From: Daucus carota subsp. sativus
Lineage: Eukaryota > Streptophyta > Magnoliopsida > Apiales > Apiaceae
Reading direction: 5' to 3'
Length of the DNA: 64,000 bases
Assembly: GCF_001625215.2 (NCBI RefSeq)
Contig: NC_030385.2
Location: 42,743,598-42,807,597 of the forward strand
The notes under the pieces were generated by a model that saw only the letters and a list, made by a program, of their open reading frames with translations, was not told the origin of the DNA and did not search any database. This document shows, piece by piece, positions 33,123 through 44,297 of the stretch; position 1 is the stretch's first letter, and each line of letters opens with the position of its first letter. A program made the translations under genes and the position numbers.

Positions 33123-34407
33123 TATTTATTCAAAGTATACACAATATCTGCTGCTGCAAGCTATCCGAAGTAGATCTGGCAAAATCTGATCACAATAAAT
33201 CATTTAACTTGTAAATGGAAAACAAGTAGACAACCACAAATTTCCTCCTGTTTCAGGTTAAATTCTAATCCAACAAATCAAAATATAGTAACTGCTAGCC
33301 TAAACTATCATGTTTGAACAGCTGAGCTATGTTTAAAACAAAAAACCCTTCCAACAATGACATAAGATTGGACACTAAATAATAACTCGATCACAACGCA
33401 TACACTACTGGCTGTTCTTGCATTTTACAGTTACCATATTATGCAACACTAATGAGACTAGTCTCTTAAAAAATTATTCCTTTCAGCTTTATATGTTCAT
33501 GTTTATTAAATTTAATCGCATTTTCAAGATGATACAAAATTGACACATTTATAAGCACAGACAAAAAATTGCCACTCTTTATCCAGATCATGGTTCATAA
33601 TTTCACTATCGTCTCATCCAAGTCAAACCACCAAAAGTGAAAAATGAAATTTCAGTTCAAAAACTTGCAGAAATAATATGGAACTCAAAAAAGAATCTTA
33701 GCATACAATGTGAAAAGTAATATTTCCTCACTTTTTCTATGTCGCAAATGTCAAAAATATTAATTAAAAGGACATCCATTAAATTAAATAAAGGAAGCAG
33801 GTAAATCAAGAAAAGATGCTGATGTTTAGTAACTCCACTCTACATCAGATCTGAAACATAACCAAACTACACAAACACACAAATCAAACCCTTTTTACAC
33901 TAAACAAAATCAAACACTTGATTATCCAATCCAACAACTTCAACCCAAATCTTTCTTATTTTTACTCAAAAACCCAGAAAACCCCATTTCTAAAAATTCA
34001 AACTTTAATCTATTACCCATCTTATAAGACTTCTAAACCCCAGGGAAAAAAAAAGCCATTTCTTAAAATTCAATCTTCAATCTATTACCCATCTAAAAAG
34101 AGTCAAACTTTAAGGTCTTAACACCAAGATTATCAAATTAAACTTCAAGATTCACACTAATAACACTATAAAACTAAAGAATCATCAAGTGGGTATTTAG
34201 ATATACACACGAACTTATTAAAAAAGCATAAAAATCACAACTTGGTAAGATGAAAAATGTTAAAATAGGTGAGGAGTGAGAGTACAGAAAAGAAGACCAT
34301 TTTACCCTTTTAGAGAGAGAGGCGTGTTCTTTCTTCTTCTTGTAGTAGAGATGACAAGTGGCTTGTAAGGAAGCGTTAGTGACTAGTAGTAGTAGTCTGC
34401 ATTTATA
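33123..34407 (-). promoter_or_regulatory. Leader and core promoter of the bZIP gene
   Basis: A minus-strand TATAAAT at 34407-34401 is the best TATA box. It would start transcription near 34370 and give a leader of more than 1 kb, probably with an intron, as in other AREB genes. The purine/CT-rich block at 34310-34340 (gagagagaggc) would lie in the first leader exon. Splice sites were not fixed. Confidence 0.4.
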
Positions 34408-35492
34408 GATACCCTTTGATATTTATGTACGTATAATTGTATACTGTAAATGGTGCTTATCTTATTATAAGTGTAACTATTACTACTACAAGACTATAGT
34501 TTATTGTAGGATTAAGATATGTTAAAACGTGTACCAATGATTTTGCTTCCAATGTAAGAATGCAACGTGACAGGTTTTGAGCCGTTGATTCGTGTGTTTG
34601 TGACAGGAAGACAGTGTTATTTAATGGTGGTGCAGCATTTTGGGTTTAGCAATTTTTATTTTTTTTTTGCCGTTTAGCAATTTTTAATTGGCTAGTAAAC
34701 CATAATTTGCATTTAAGTATGTTATTTCCAAAGAGCAATCATACGTTTTTTTTATCAAGTCAGGGATGATTTTTATTTTGGAAAGAAGCAAAAATACTCA
34801 TTATTTTCTAAAATCAATTAGTTACTTGAGTGAATAACGAATATGGTTCATTTACTGATATTTTCCATCTCGTTTTACGTGTTTTTTTAACTGGTTACGG
34901 AACTATAATCATGAATTAGTTTGAATTTTTTTTCGATGACATAATTTTTAAATTTTTCTTTTTTTATTAAAAACTGCTCATCCATGGCATGTTTTTTTTC
35001 TTTATTATTGTATTCTTAATAACTCATATCAACTTATGTTCTAATCTTTCCATTTATAATACATTTTGAGTTACTATAAATCATAAGTGACAAATTTAAG
35101 TTCTGATTTTCTACGGTGTGATCGTAGACATACACATGCTAGCAGTTATTTTTTAACCAGATGATGGACTCTTGTTATTTTCTTCATTGATAATAATAGT
35201 CCCTTCCTACACAAAAAATTATATCAATCAAAATTCCATGATTAAATAAAAATTATTTTAGATGTGTTCACGAGTACACATCAGAAAGATCTTTTTTAAG
35301 TTAAGTCAAATCACGTCAATAATGAGCATGTTTTGTAATTGCTATTTTTAGAAGATAAGAACTTACTTCTCTTTTCACAAAAAAAATATATATTTTAATA
35401 ATTTATTTAGTACAGGTGTTAAATATGTGTTTTATATTCATTGGTTGACAAAAAATAAGATTATATTTCAGAAAATAATATAACTTTATATA
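34408..35492. other. Intergenic AT-rich stretch
   Basis: No gene recognised. Confidence 0.35.
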
Positions 35493-35715
35493 CTCCCTCC
35501 GTCCCACTAGGTTCTTTACGTTACTTTTTGGCACGCATTTTAAAGTTCCTATAAAGTATATTTACATTTTATATATAATCTTGAAGAAAAGTTTGATGTC
35601 TAAACTTTTATTCAAAGAAAAAATAATTTAAAAAAATATTATTCAACTATCTTTTATAAGAGCCTCAAAATGCGTGCAAACAGTGAACGTAAACTATCTG
35701 GTGGGACGGAGGGAG
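35493..35715. mobile_element. Stowaway-type MITE
   Basis: Inverted termini CTCCCTCCGTCCCACTAG and CTGGTGGGACGGAGGGAG, flanked by TA on each side; 223 bp. Inner blocks also pair (GCACGCATTTT with AAAATGCGTGC). Non-coding. Confidence 0.93.
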
Positions 35716-35968
35716 TACGTTTTATAAAAAAGAGGAACTTATTATATTAAAAATAAAGCTCGATTTCAACAGCTGGAGCTTAAAATATGCATATCACAGT
35801 CTGGTTTCACGTGTCCCCACTACGCATTTGGGTTCCAACAAAGCTGACTGCACCTGATTCTTTCTATTTTTAAAACTAATTGTCTTGAAATACGAGCTTT
35901 CACCTTCCCAAAATAGCAGTACAGTTGCTAACCACAGTAAACTTAACAATCTGTAATTGACTTTTACT

Positions 35969-36078
35969 AGCCCAACTTATAAGCCCAAAACTAATTTTAC
36001 TCTACACACCAGGCCCATCATTCTTTCCAATTTGTTGACCCGACTTTTCTAAACTCTCTGGCATCTCTAAAACCCTAA
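35969..36078 (+). promoter_or_regulatory. Site II elements and telo-box upstream of the PPR gene
   Basis: Three RGCCCA sequences (AGCCCA at 35969 and 35982, GGCCCA at 36012), i.e. TGGGCY site II motifs on the other strand, are followed by AAACCCTAAA at 36070, a telo-box. This pairing is known from plant genes for ribosomal and organelle proteins bound by TCP and related factors. It suits an organelle-targeted PPR gene that starts 380 bp downstream. Confidence 0.6.
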
Positions 36079-36458
36079 ACCCCAAATCACATTCATATAA
36101 TTCAAAAGATATATGTATGTTCAGGTACCATTTTTTTCTTTTATTTAATAATTTATGGTCTTAAGCTTTTTTATTTATTAATTTCAAGCCTTTTAATATT
36201 ATTTTTTAAAATTTCTATGTTGAAATTCTTGTTCTTGTATGTAATGTCATTTATGAGTTTAGTTATTGTAGTTTTGCTGCTTGTTTAGTGTTAAAAATAC
36301 GATCTTTTTGCTTTTCTTGATTTTTTTGAATGTGGGTGTCTGATATTTGGGTAAATTACAGCATTTGTGATTCGTGATGCAAGATTTGGGTTTTGATTTA
36401 ATTTTAGTTTTATTTTAATGCGTTCAGATTCCAGGCAGCCTGTAAAGGTAGGATTTTC

Positions 36459-38879
36459 TTGGAATCTCGAATCGAGAAATGTACCCATGATCGATTATGT
36501 TCAAATGTTGCTGGTTGTGTGCAAGTTTCGTCCAGTAGAATTAAGAGGATTGCTAGTGAGATTGATTCTGAGCTTCTGTTTAGGTCATGCAATAATACCC
36601 GTCTTACTAAGTGTCTTCATGCCCTTCTTATTGCATCGGGGAAGGCTCGAAATGTTGTTGTATCAACTAAACTTGTCAATCACTATGCTCAAATTCGGGA
36701 AATATCACTTTCGCGGAGAACTTTTGATTTTATCTCAAGTAAGAATGTATTTGCCTGGAATTCGATGATGTCTTCTTATGTTCGTAATGGTTGTTATCGT
36801 GATGCGGTAAACTGTTTGTATACAATGTTGATGACGTCTGATGTTCGTCCGGATTTCTACACGTTTCCCACGGTGTTGAAAGCCTGTGCTAACTTAACCA
36901 ACGGGAGTCAGATACATACATGGGTATTTAAATTGGGTTTTCATTGGGACATTTTTGTGGCCTCTGCATTGGTTCACATGTATTGCAAAGTTGGCTCGTT
37001 TCCTGCTGCTCGCGAAATTTTCAGTGGTATGACATATCGCGACAAGGGTTGTTGGAATGCTATAATTTCTGGACTTTGTCAGAATGGTAATGCTGTTGAA
37101 GCACTAGAGATCGTGGATAAAATGAGAATGGAGGGTGTTGCAATGGACTCGGTAACTGTTTCAACCATACTTTCAGTTTGTGCACAGATAGATGATTTTT
37201 GTCGGGGATGCTTGATACACTTGTATGCAATAAAGCATGGGTTAGAGTTCGATCTGTTTGTGTGTAACGCTTTAATTAACATGTATGCCAAATTTGGTTT
37301 ATTGGGGAATGCTCAGAAGGTCTTTGATCTGATGGAGGAGAGAGATCTGGTCTCTTGGAATTCAATGACTGCAGCATATGAGCAGAACAATAATCCAGAT
37401 ACTGCCCTTAACTTATTTCGGGAGATGCAATTGCATGATGTTGAACCCGATTTTTTGACTCTAGTGAGCTTAGCTTCTAGTGTTGCTCAAACTAAGGATT
37501 CTCAAAATAGTGGATCACTTCATGCTTTTATACTAAAGAGATGCTGGATTCAAGAACATGTTGTTGTTGGAAATGCAGTTGTGGACATGTATGCAAAGTT
37601 GGGTATCACGGACTCGGCACTAAAAGCTTTTGAAGAGCTGCCTATGAAAGATTTAATCTCTTGGAATACAATGATAACTGGCTTTGCTCAGAATGGGTTT
37701 GCCAGTGAGGCGATAGAAGTATATAGCATGCTGGAAAAGTGTGAGGACATAGTACCAAATGAAGCAACGTGGGTGAGTGTTTTGCCAGCTTATGCTCATG
37801 TAGGAAACCTGCGAGGAGGGACAAAAATTCATGCACATACATTGAAAGCTGGTTTTAACACAGATGTCTTTGTGGGGACCAGTCTCATTGACCTCTATGG
37901 GAAATGTGGGAGACTAAAAGATGCAATGTCCTTATTTTACGAAGTCCCGAGAAGAAATCCAATCCCTTGGAATGCTGTTATATCATGTCATGCAATTCAT
38001 GGCCATGGGGAGACATCTCTGCAGTTATTTAGAGATATGCTTGATGAGGGGGTTAGTCCAGATCATGTAAGCTTTGTATCCTTATTGTCAGCTTGCAGCC
38101 ATTCAGGTCTAGTTTCTCAGGGTCAGTGGTGTTTCGATCTGATGCACAAGTATGGGATCAAACCAAGTTTGAAACACTATGGCTGCATGGTTGATTTGCT
38201 TGGTCGGGCTGGGCATTTGGATATGGCATACGATTTCATAAAGAGCATGCCTTTTAAGCCTGATGCTTCAGTTTGGGGTGCTCTTCTTGGAGCTTGTAGA
38301 ATTCATGGAAATGTTGAGTTGGGTAACCTTGCTTCAAAACGCTTGTTCGAAGTTGATTCAGAAAATGTTGGTTACTATGTACTGTTGTCAAATATTTATG
38401 CAAATTTTGGAAAATGGGAGGGGGTGGATCAAGTCAGATCATTAGCTAGAGACAGGGGATTGAGGAAGACTCCTGGGTGGAGCTCCATGGAAATTGATAA
38501 TAAAGTTGAAGTATTTTATACAGGAAACCAGTCTCACCCGCAGTGTGAAGAAATATACAGCGAATTAGAAATTTTGACCGAGAAAATTAAGAGCCTTGGT
38601 TATGTTCCAGACTATAGCTTTGTATTGCAGGATGTTGAGGAGGATGAGAAGCAACACATTCTTACAAGTCACAGCGAAAGATTGGCTATTGCATATGGAA
38701 TAATCAACACTCCTCCTAAGACAACTATTCGAATATTTAAGAATTTAAGAGTTTGCGGTGATTGCCACAATGCAACTAAATTGATTTCAAAGATAACTGA
38801 AAGGGAGATCATTGTGAGGGATTCTAACCGTTTTCATCATTTCAAGGATGGAAATTGCTCTTGCGGTGATTATTGGTGA
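36459..38879 (+). CDS. EMB2758: DYW-type pentatricopeptide repeat protein, At4g33990 (EMB2758)-like
   Basis: An intronless gene of 806 residues with PLS-type PPR repeats from about residue 90 to 640 (FAWNSMMSSYVRNGCYRDAV, CWNAIISGLCQNGNAVEALE, SWNTMITGFAQNGFASEAIE, PWNAVISCHAIHGHGE). These are followed by E1/E2 motifs and a complete DYW domain: SHSERLAIAYG with HxE, NLRVCGDCHNATK with CxxC, and the terminal CSCGDYW. DYW proteins bind organelle RNA sequence-specifically, and the DYW domain is a cytidine deaminase acting in C-to-U editing. The tail (GLRKTPGWSSMEIDNKVEVF, YTGNQSHP, EREIIVRDSNRFHHFK) closely follows EMB2758, an embryo-essential PPR protein. All deaminase residues I can see are intact. 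The first 30 residues are a possible organelle presequence, rich in Ser, Arg and Cys; an earlier start is not excluded. Confidence 0.92.
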   Translation: MESRIEKCTHDRLCSNVAGCVQVSSSRIKRIASEIDSELLFRSCNNTRLTKCLHALLIASGKARNVVVSTKLVNHYAQIREISLSRRTFDFISSKNVFAWNSMMSSYVRNGCYRDAVNCLYTMLMTSDVRPDFYTFPTVLKACANLTNGSQIHTWVFKLGFHWDIFVASALVHMYCKVGSFPAAREIFSGMTYRDKGCWNAIISGLCQNGNAVEALEIVDKMRMEGVAMDSVTVSTILSVCAQIDDFCRGCLIHLYAIKHGLEFDLFVCNALINMYAKFGLLGNAQKVFDLMEERDLVSWNSMTAAYEQNNNPDTALNLFREMQLHDVEPDFLTLVSLASSVAQTKDSQNSGSLHAFILKRCWIQEHVVVGNAVVDMYAKLGITDSALKAFEELPMKDLISWNTMITGFAQNGFASEAIEVYSMLEKCEDIVPNEATWVSVLPAYAHVGNLRGGTKIHAHTLKAGFNTDVFVGTSLIDLYGKCGRLKDAMSLFYEVPRRNPIPWNAVISCHAIHGHGETSLQLFRDMLDEGVSPDHVSFVSLLSACSHSGLVSQGQWCFDLMHKYGIKPSLKHYGCMVDLLGRAGHLDMAYDFIKSMPFKPDASVWGALLGACRIHGNVELGNLASKRLFEVDSENVGYYVLLSNIYANFGKWEGVDQVRSLARDRGLRKTPGWSSMEIDNKVEVFYTGNQSHPQCEEIYSELEILTEKIKSLGYVPDYSFVLQDVEEDEKQHILTSHSERLAIAYGIINTPPKTTIRIFKNLRVCGDCHNATKLISKITEREIIVRDSNRFHHFKDGNCSCGDYW

Positions 38880-40089
38880 TACATTTTGTTGATCGTGAAG
38901 TCACAGTTTGATATCATGCAGATCAGGGCTTCAGATCCTGAATATTAGGACACAAAGGAAAATTATCTGTTTTTGGGGCTACAAGCACATGAGGAGGATA
39001 CAGAAGTATGTTGACTAACAAATTTGTTTTGGTGTAGTTGATACTTATTTTCATAATGGTTTTTAAAATGTAGTGCATTTCCTTGTGATAAAAATGGATG
39101 AGAGATAATTTTAGGAGCTTAGTTTATGAGGTTTCTAGGTTAGAGGAGCTAATTACGTTTATGGCCAGATTTATCTGGAGTTGGAAATGCAAGAAATTTC
39201 ATGGTTCTTGCAAAATTGTAGGCTGTAGCTACACATGAAAAGATTAGGAATAAAGTAGGCATCATACAACTATGTAAATTGATTGTTTTACATGTCCATT
39301 ATACGCTGGGAAGTAGCTCACTTAACATAGATCCTCTGTCCTGTTGTTTTTTCCTTTTAACTATCGTTGCACTTGGGACACTTTGTTTCTTGCCTTAACT
39401 TGTTAATTATTTTCACTATGTAAAATGTATTAATTGAGAATTGATATCGTGCTCCACATCAGCTGGTTTAACTAGCATCTCTTAAGCAGTTGTTCATATC
39501 CACTTTTTACTCTAAGAAGTAGTCATGAAGCAATATCTTGCTCCACATCAGCGGTTTAACTATAGTACTAGTCTACCAGACACTTGCAAGCAATTGTTCG
39601 ATTCTACTTAGTAAAAGTATCTGTATTATGATTGCATAGTAAAACTTGAGTTTTGATATCACTGCAGTCCCAATTGATTCTTAAAACAAGAGTGACTAGG
39701 AATCTAAGATTGTTAAAATCATTTAACATGCAGCTGCCAGAGATATCTGTCAAAACAACGGTATACATAGGCTAAAAGCGTAATGTTTTAGTTTCGCAAT
39801 ATTATTATTGTCCAAATATACACATGCCTTGCTTCTTTGCAGGTTGTCACATTTTCAGTTCTGAAATAAGTTGCTGTTGTCTTGCCTGGCTGCATCGGTG
39901 ATCATATTGGATTTCTCATCCCAAGAATAGTGGAGGCCTTATGTGTAAGTATAGCTTCTTTTTAATAAGTTTGACTTGGACATGCATATCTCCTATAATG
40001 CAATTTCTTATCTGTTACTTCTTTTGTTTCCTTCTTTTTTCTTTGCTGATAAGTGTGCAGGGTTTTCGAAACCAGCTTCTTGTTTCTTT
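38880..40089. other. 3' flank of PPR gene and intergenic DNA
   Basis: No gene seen. A roughly 93-bp imperfect tandem duplication lies at 39446-39620, marked by two copies of TGCTCCACATCAGC(T)GGTTTAACTA. Confidence 0.4.
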
Positions 40090-40800
40090 GCTGTTAAGTC
40101 ATAAGTGTACATGGTGTTTAAACTTTCTTTCATCTGCATTTTATAATAAAATCTTGTGTGGTGGAATGTAATTTTTGATATCATCCTGAGAAGAAGGCTA
40201 ATGTTATGTTTGGGTCTGGAAAATAGATAGGAAAGCCACTATACTTCGATTGATGGAGTCAACTACTTGCTATCAGGAGAACAATAAGCACATTATGAAA
40301 TGACTCATTGTAAGTCCAAATTTTTGAGATATGGATTTGACACAGCGTCTAGTTTTGAAACCGTATCTTCACTTTCTGGGCCTGAAGTAGAGGTGGCAAT
40401 TCGTTCCTGTCTGTACTAAATGCCACCCAAGCACGGCCCATTTAGAGTTCGTGTACTTCTCATGTCATGTGCTTTCGTTTAATGTACAACCTTAAAATTG
40501 TGACAAGGTGATAGGTGGCTTTTGCATTTCCATTTTTGGTTCTAGCACAACCTTGAAATCTTCCGCTGTTGGAAGGTTCCAGCCGAAGTAATTATTATTA
40601 AATTTAAATGCAGAAGGCCTACATATATGAAGTTGATCTTGAGGGAAATATTTTTTATTTTACCAGAAGCTATATACTTTACTTGTATATAATTTTTTTT
40701 GCTTTATATACATCATTGCTACTGTTTCCATTCAATATGCGTGTATTTTCCATGTTTAATAATGCAAGATTCTTTAGATTTCTCTCTTATAAGAGTTAAT
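40090..40800 (+). pseudogene. Decayed copy of exon 2 and flanking introns of the fucosyltransferase gene
   Basis: Matches 51050-51720 of the intact gene in order. CATCCTGAGAAGAAGGCTAATG corresponds to CTTCCTAAGGAGAAGGCTGATG, then ATTTGGGTCTG, GATCAATGGAGTCAA, GCACATT..GAAGTGACTCATT, TATCTTCACTTT.TGGGACTGAAGTA, AGCACAACCTTGAA and TTTCC.TGTTTAATAAT.CAAGATT. The copy includes intron sequence, so it arose by DNA duplication rather than retrotransposition. The exon frame is broken by several small changes and the donor site is altered, so it is not expected to encode anything. Exons 1 and 3-7 are absent. Same strand as the parent gene. Confidence 0.75.
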
Positions 40801-42033
40801 TTTGAAAATTTGTTTATTTTAATTTTAAAGTTACCTTTTTAAAATGTGGAAAATTATGTGGGATACTAGTGGTTGCTCCTGTGACTGATTATCTTTGTTC
40901 TTGAGTATCAGAGTCATTAGTCAGATGATAATAAATTTAGCCCTATTCAGTTGCTAGTTTTTCATTTATTACAAGAGTTACATTAGTAAATTTGATGCTT
41001 TGAACAAAATTCTTTGCAATACCATGCATGTGATAATGTCAAATAGTCGCACACGTGTTCTTATGGGGATGCAAGTTCTTGTTCTTTCTCAGCAAGATCA
41101 TGTGATCATGTCTGGTTATGCAGTGTTCATATTCTTCTCTCGTTTCTTAGAAAACAAAGGACTAAAAGACAGTTTCCAAGAGTAGTGCAGAATTTGAATA
41201 TAGAAGTATGAGCTATACTTCCAGTGACATAATTCCGCTTTAGCTGGAAGAATTATTGCAGAAATTGTTTTTTCCCCTAAGAATCAACCAAACAATTGAA
41301 AATTACTGATTGTCATTTAGTTCGTGCTCTTGTTGCTTCATTTTTTTAAAATATCACTCCACGTCAGTACAGTTAGCTTAGCTGATAATCTCGTGTGATC
41401 TTGTTTGATAACGTTTTTCTAAATCAACTACAGGCACTGAATAGCTTCATACTAAGGTACTCTGGAGATATACCTTATACTAATATGAAGTTCTACATCT
41501 TATTCTGGGTTTTTAGTTATGATGACCGATTACATGGAGGAGAATGGAAGTCTCAAGGAAGGCCAGGAGGTCCAGGACAAGTGTGGTGTCGTGGAACAAA
41601 AGCTTTGGATGCTTTAGCATTTGTGGTGTGCGAATAGTTCTATTGGTGTGCGAATAGTTCTATCGCTGAATGTTATTACAATCGAATTATCAGTCTCGGT
41701 TTTAAAATCATTGACATCAATCGGTTCAGTTTAATATAAAAGAAGATAAATATTACAATGAGAGTCAAGTTCCATGGACTACAAAAAATATTGGAGTATT
41801 GGAGTACAAGATTCATACAATATAATCTAGTCATCCAAAATCTTCATTTTTTGTGTCCTACAATATTTGTAAACATCCGACAACCTGCATATTATGTTCT
41901 ACATAGAATAATTACTTACATTGTAATCAAAAGATAGAACAATTACTTTTATAAATCGTAGGACATTATGTTCTGCAATATAACTTATAAGCAGAACAAC
42001 AATCTTAATGCTTGTTAAAGTTGAAAGATATTA
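40801..42033. other. Intergenic DNA
   Basis: No gene recognised. A 20-bp direct tandem repeat (TGGTGTGCGAATAGTTCTAT) occurs twice at 41624-41664. A short coding-like stretch at 41518-41616 (MTDYMEENGSLKEGQEVQDK) ends in a stop after 32 residues and has no visible partner exons. Confidence 0.35.
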
Positions 42034-42284
42034 CTCCCTCCGTCCCCCTGAGTTATATACATTGGGGGACGGGGACGCGGCACGGACTTTAATGCTCCTG
42101 TAAAATATAATTCTATAACTTATTTTTAAGATTTTTCTTTTCTGTATAAAAGTTTGGATGTTATATTTTTATTCAGAAAAAGAAAATTTTAAAAATAAGT
42201 TATAGAACTATGTTTTATAAAAGCATTGAATTGCGTGTCGAGCAATGAAAAAGAAACGTATAGAATTAAATGGGACAGAGGGAG
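42034..42284. mobile_element. Stowaway-type MITE
   Basis: Starts CTCCCTCCGTCCCCCTGAGT and ends ATGGGACAGAGGGAG, flanked by TA dinucleotides; 251 bp. Long inner inverted blocks (TAATTCTATAACTTATTTTT with AAAAATAAGTTATAGAACTA). No coding. Confidence 0.9.
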
Positions 42285-43404
42285 TAATGATTAATTGATA
42301 ATTATAATTTGTACTCCAATACTCCGATGTTTATATGTACTCCACAGAACTTAACTCATTACAATGATTTCAAAAAAAGAGATAAATATTACACTGTGAA
42401 TATTGAATAACATGTTAAATAAATTATTTGTGTTTAAAAAACTCAAAACATAATTAATTATAACGTATTTGACTCAAAACAAACTCAAATCATGACGTAA
42501 CTCCTTTTAACTCCAAGGTAACGTATTTTATTCTCATAAGAATAGCATTTTTTTTCTAACATAAACATATCTACTTCTTGACAAACATGAAATCTATACA
42601 AGAAAAATAATATCTTTTCTTGTAACTGAAGAAATAGAAAATGCGAAAAATATATTTTAAAATTATTCAAGAAAACACATCATATATTAATTACCCTTTT
42701 CTTCATCTTTTCAAAAAATAAATATAAAAATTATATAAATAATATATGTTCTAAGTTATAACGTATTTAACTCCATAACAAACAACCATCACAATAATAT
42801 TTTAATTCAAAATCTAACTTATTTTATTCCGATACAAACACGAATCAGGAATTTATATTTCAATTCAAACTAATATCAGGAATTTAGTTTATATCTTAGA
42901 TCGGCAGTATTATTTTAGCCGAGAGATATGATACTCTCGTTTATTCGTAATCTAAACTGATAAAAGATATCATATATATTTGATTTTATTTACATATTTG
43001 TAATATTTGAGTTGCGATCACTTAACTCATTTCTATTAACATAATCATTACTATTTTATAAATATAATAATTAAATTTTAAAATTAATAAATTATGGTTT
43101 TAAATAATATAGTTTTCTTAATACATGATTTTCAGTCAAGTATGAATTATTTAAATCCCAAAAAAATTAAGTTGATAATTAGATCGGAACCAATAAGTAA
43201 TTTTTATCATATTTCAAGATTTGAAAACACAATCAAAATTTAAATAGCAAGAATTATGGTCTCATAAATCAATTAAGAATTTAATCCTTTAATATCCAAC
43301 TCATTAACAGCATCAATCACTGGCCCACAACATAACATATATTCCCATCCCCTCTGTAAATAGAATCTAGTCTCCACATATATACACACACAATACGTAC
43401 AGCA
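42285..43404. other. AT-rich intergenic DNA
   Basis: No gene recognised. Promoter of the next gene probably begins around 43300. Confidence 0.35.
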
Positions 43405-43410
43405 TATAAA
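43405..43410 (+). promoter_or_regulatory. TATA box of the DUF1685 gene
   Basis: TATAAA at 43405-43410, about 70 bp before the start codon, leaves room for a leader of roughly 35-40 bp. Confidence 0.5.
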
Positions 43411-43473
43411 CCCTTTTTTTAAACCCCAATCACACAGAGACTTTCTCGGCGATTTTTTCGGTCGCCGGAGAAA

Positions 43474-44297
43474 ATGTCGGATCCGAAGCGCTTGGTGCCG
43501 CCGGCGAGCGGAAAGCTATACAAGCAACAGTCATGGTCGCCGAACTGGCAAGCGGAGGAAGTGTGGACGAAACTGAAGGCGAATCAGCGCCGGAGTCGTC
43601 GACGGACCAAGAGCGTCACCGACGATGACATGACGGAATTGAAGGCGTGTTTTGAGCTAGGATTTGGATTTGAGGGCGATGAGATTGAAGGTGATCGGAG
43701 ATTATCGGATGTTTTTCCGGCGTTGGAGCTTTATCGAGCGGTGAATAAGATGTCGAGATCGTCATCGTCGTCGTCGATTGCGAGTTCGAGTTGCGAGTCG
43801 ATTGGGAGTGCTGAGAGTGTCATTGATCTAGGTATGCTTATGTATACATGTTATGTTTTTAGGCGGCGGCGGAATCAGGATTTCAAAATTCCGAACTCAA
43901 GAAAAATTATAAATCCGGGACTCAGAAAATAACTAATTTGTAATTCATATAAAAATATCTCAATCCGTGTAAATTTGTAAGGCTAGACTGGTCCCCTTAA
44001 TTTTGTCACTGACTCATTGTGTATATTTGTACTATTTATATAAGTGAATTTAACTAGCTTTGATCATATCTTGTCGTGTGCTTCCACATCGTATGACCTA
44101 TTTTCTACATACCAAATTATGTCATTATTTGTCTGGAAGTGATTATCTCCAATTATGTGATTATTGGTGGGGATTTGTTCGATTTTTTGACATAAATTTT
44201 GTGTTCAGATGGTGGTCCAGAGGCAGTGAAGGCGAAACTGAAGCAGTGGGCACAGATGGTTGCTTGTTCAGTGTTGCAATCTCCACGATCAAGCTAA
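43474..44297 (+). CDS. DUF1685 family protein
   Basis: Two exons, 43474-43831 (CTAG|GTATGC) and 44209-44297 (TTCAG|ATGGTGG), give 148 residues. The family landmarks are all present in order: SWSPNWQAEEVW, RRSRRRTKSVTDDDMTELKA, CFELGFGFEG, DVFPALELYRAVNK, a Ser-rich linker (SSSSSSIASSSC) and the C-terminal EAVKAKLKQWAQMVACSVLQ. Function of DUF1685 proteins is not established; they are small plant proteins, probably soluble. Exon 1 is unusually GC-rich for this window. Without splicing, the first exon would run on to a stop at 43932, which would lose the conserved C-terminal helix. Confidence 0.9.

Noticed and set aside
36418-36768. Overlapping 116-residue ORF at the 5' end of the PPR gene
   Set aside because: Different frame from the PPR reading frame and no recognisable features.
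41395-41637. 80-residue ORF ending near a 20-bp tandem repeat
   Set aside because: No start context, no family match, and a different frame looks more natural for only 32 codons.
43474-43932. A 152-residue unspliced DUF1685 ORF
   Set aside because: It runs past a good donor at 43832 and loses the conserved C-terminal helix that is recovered in phase from 44209.
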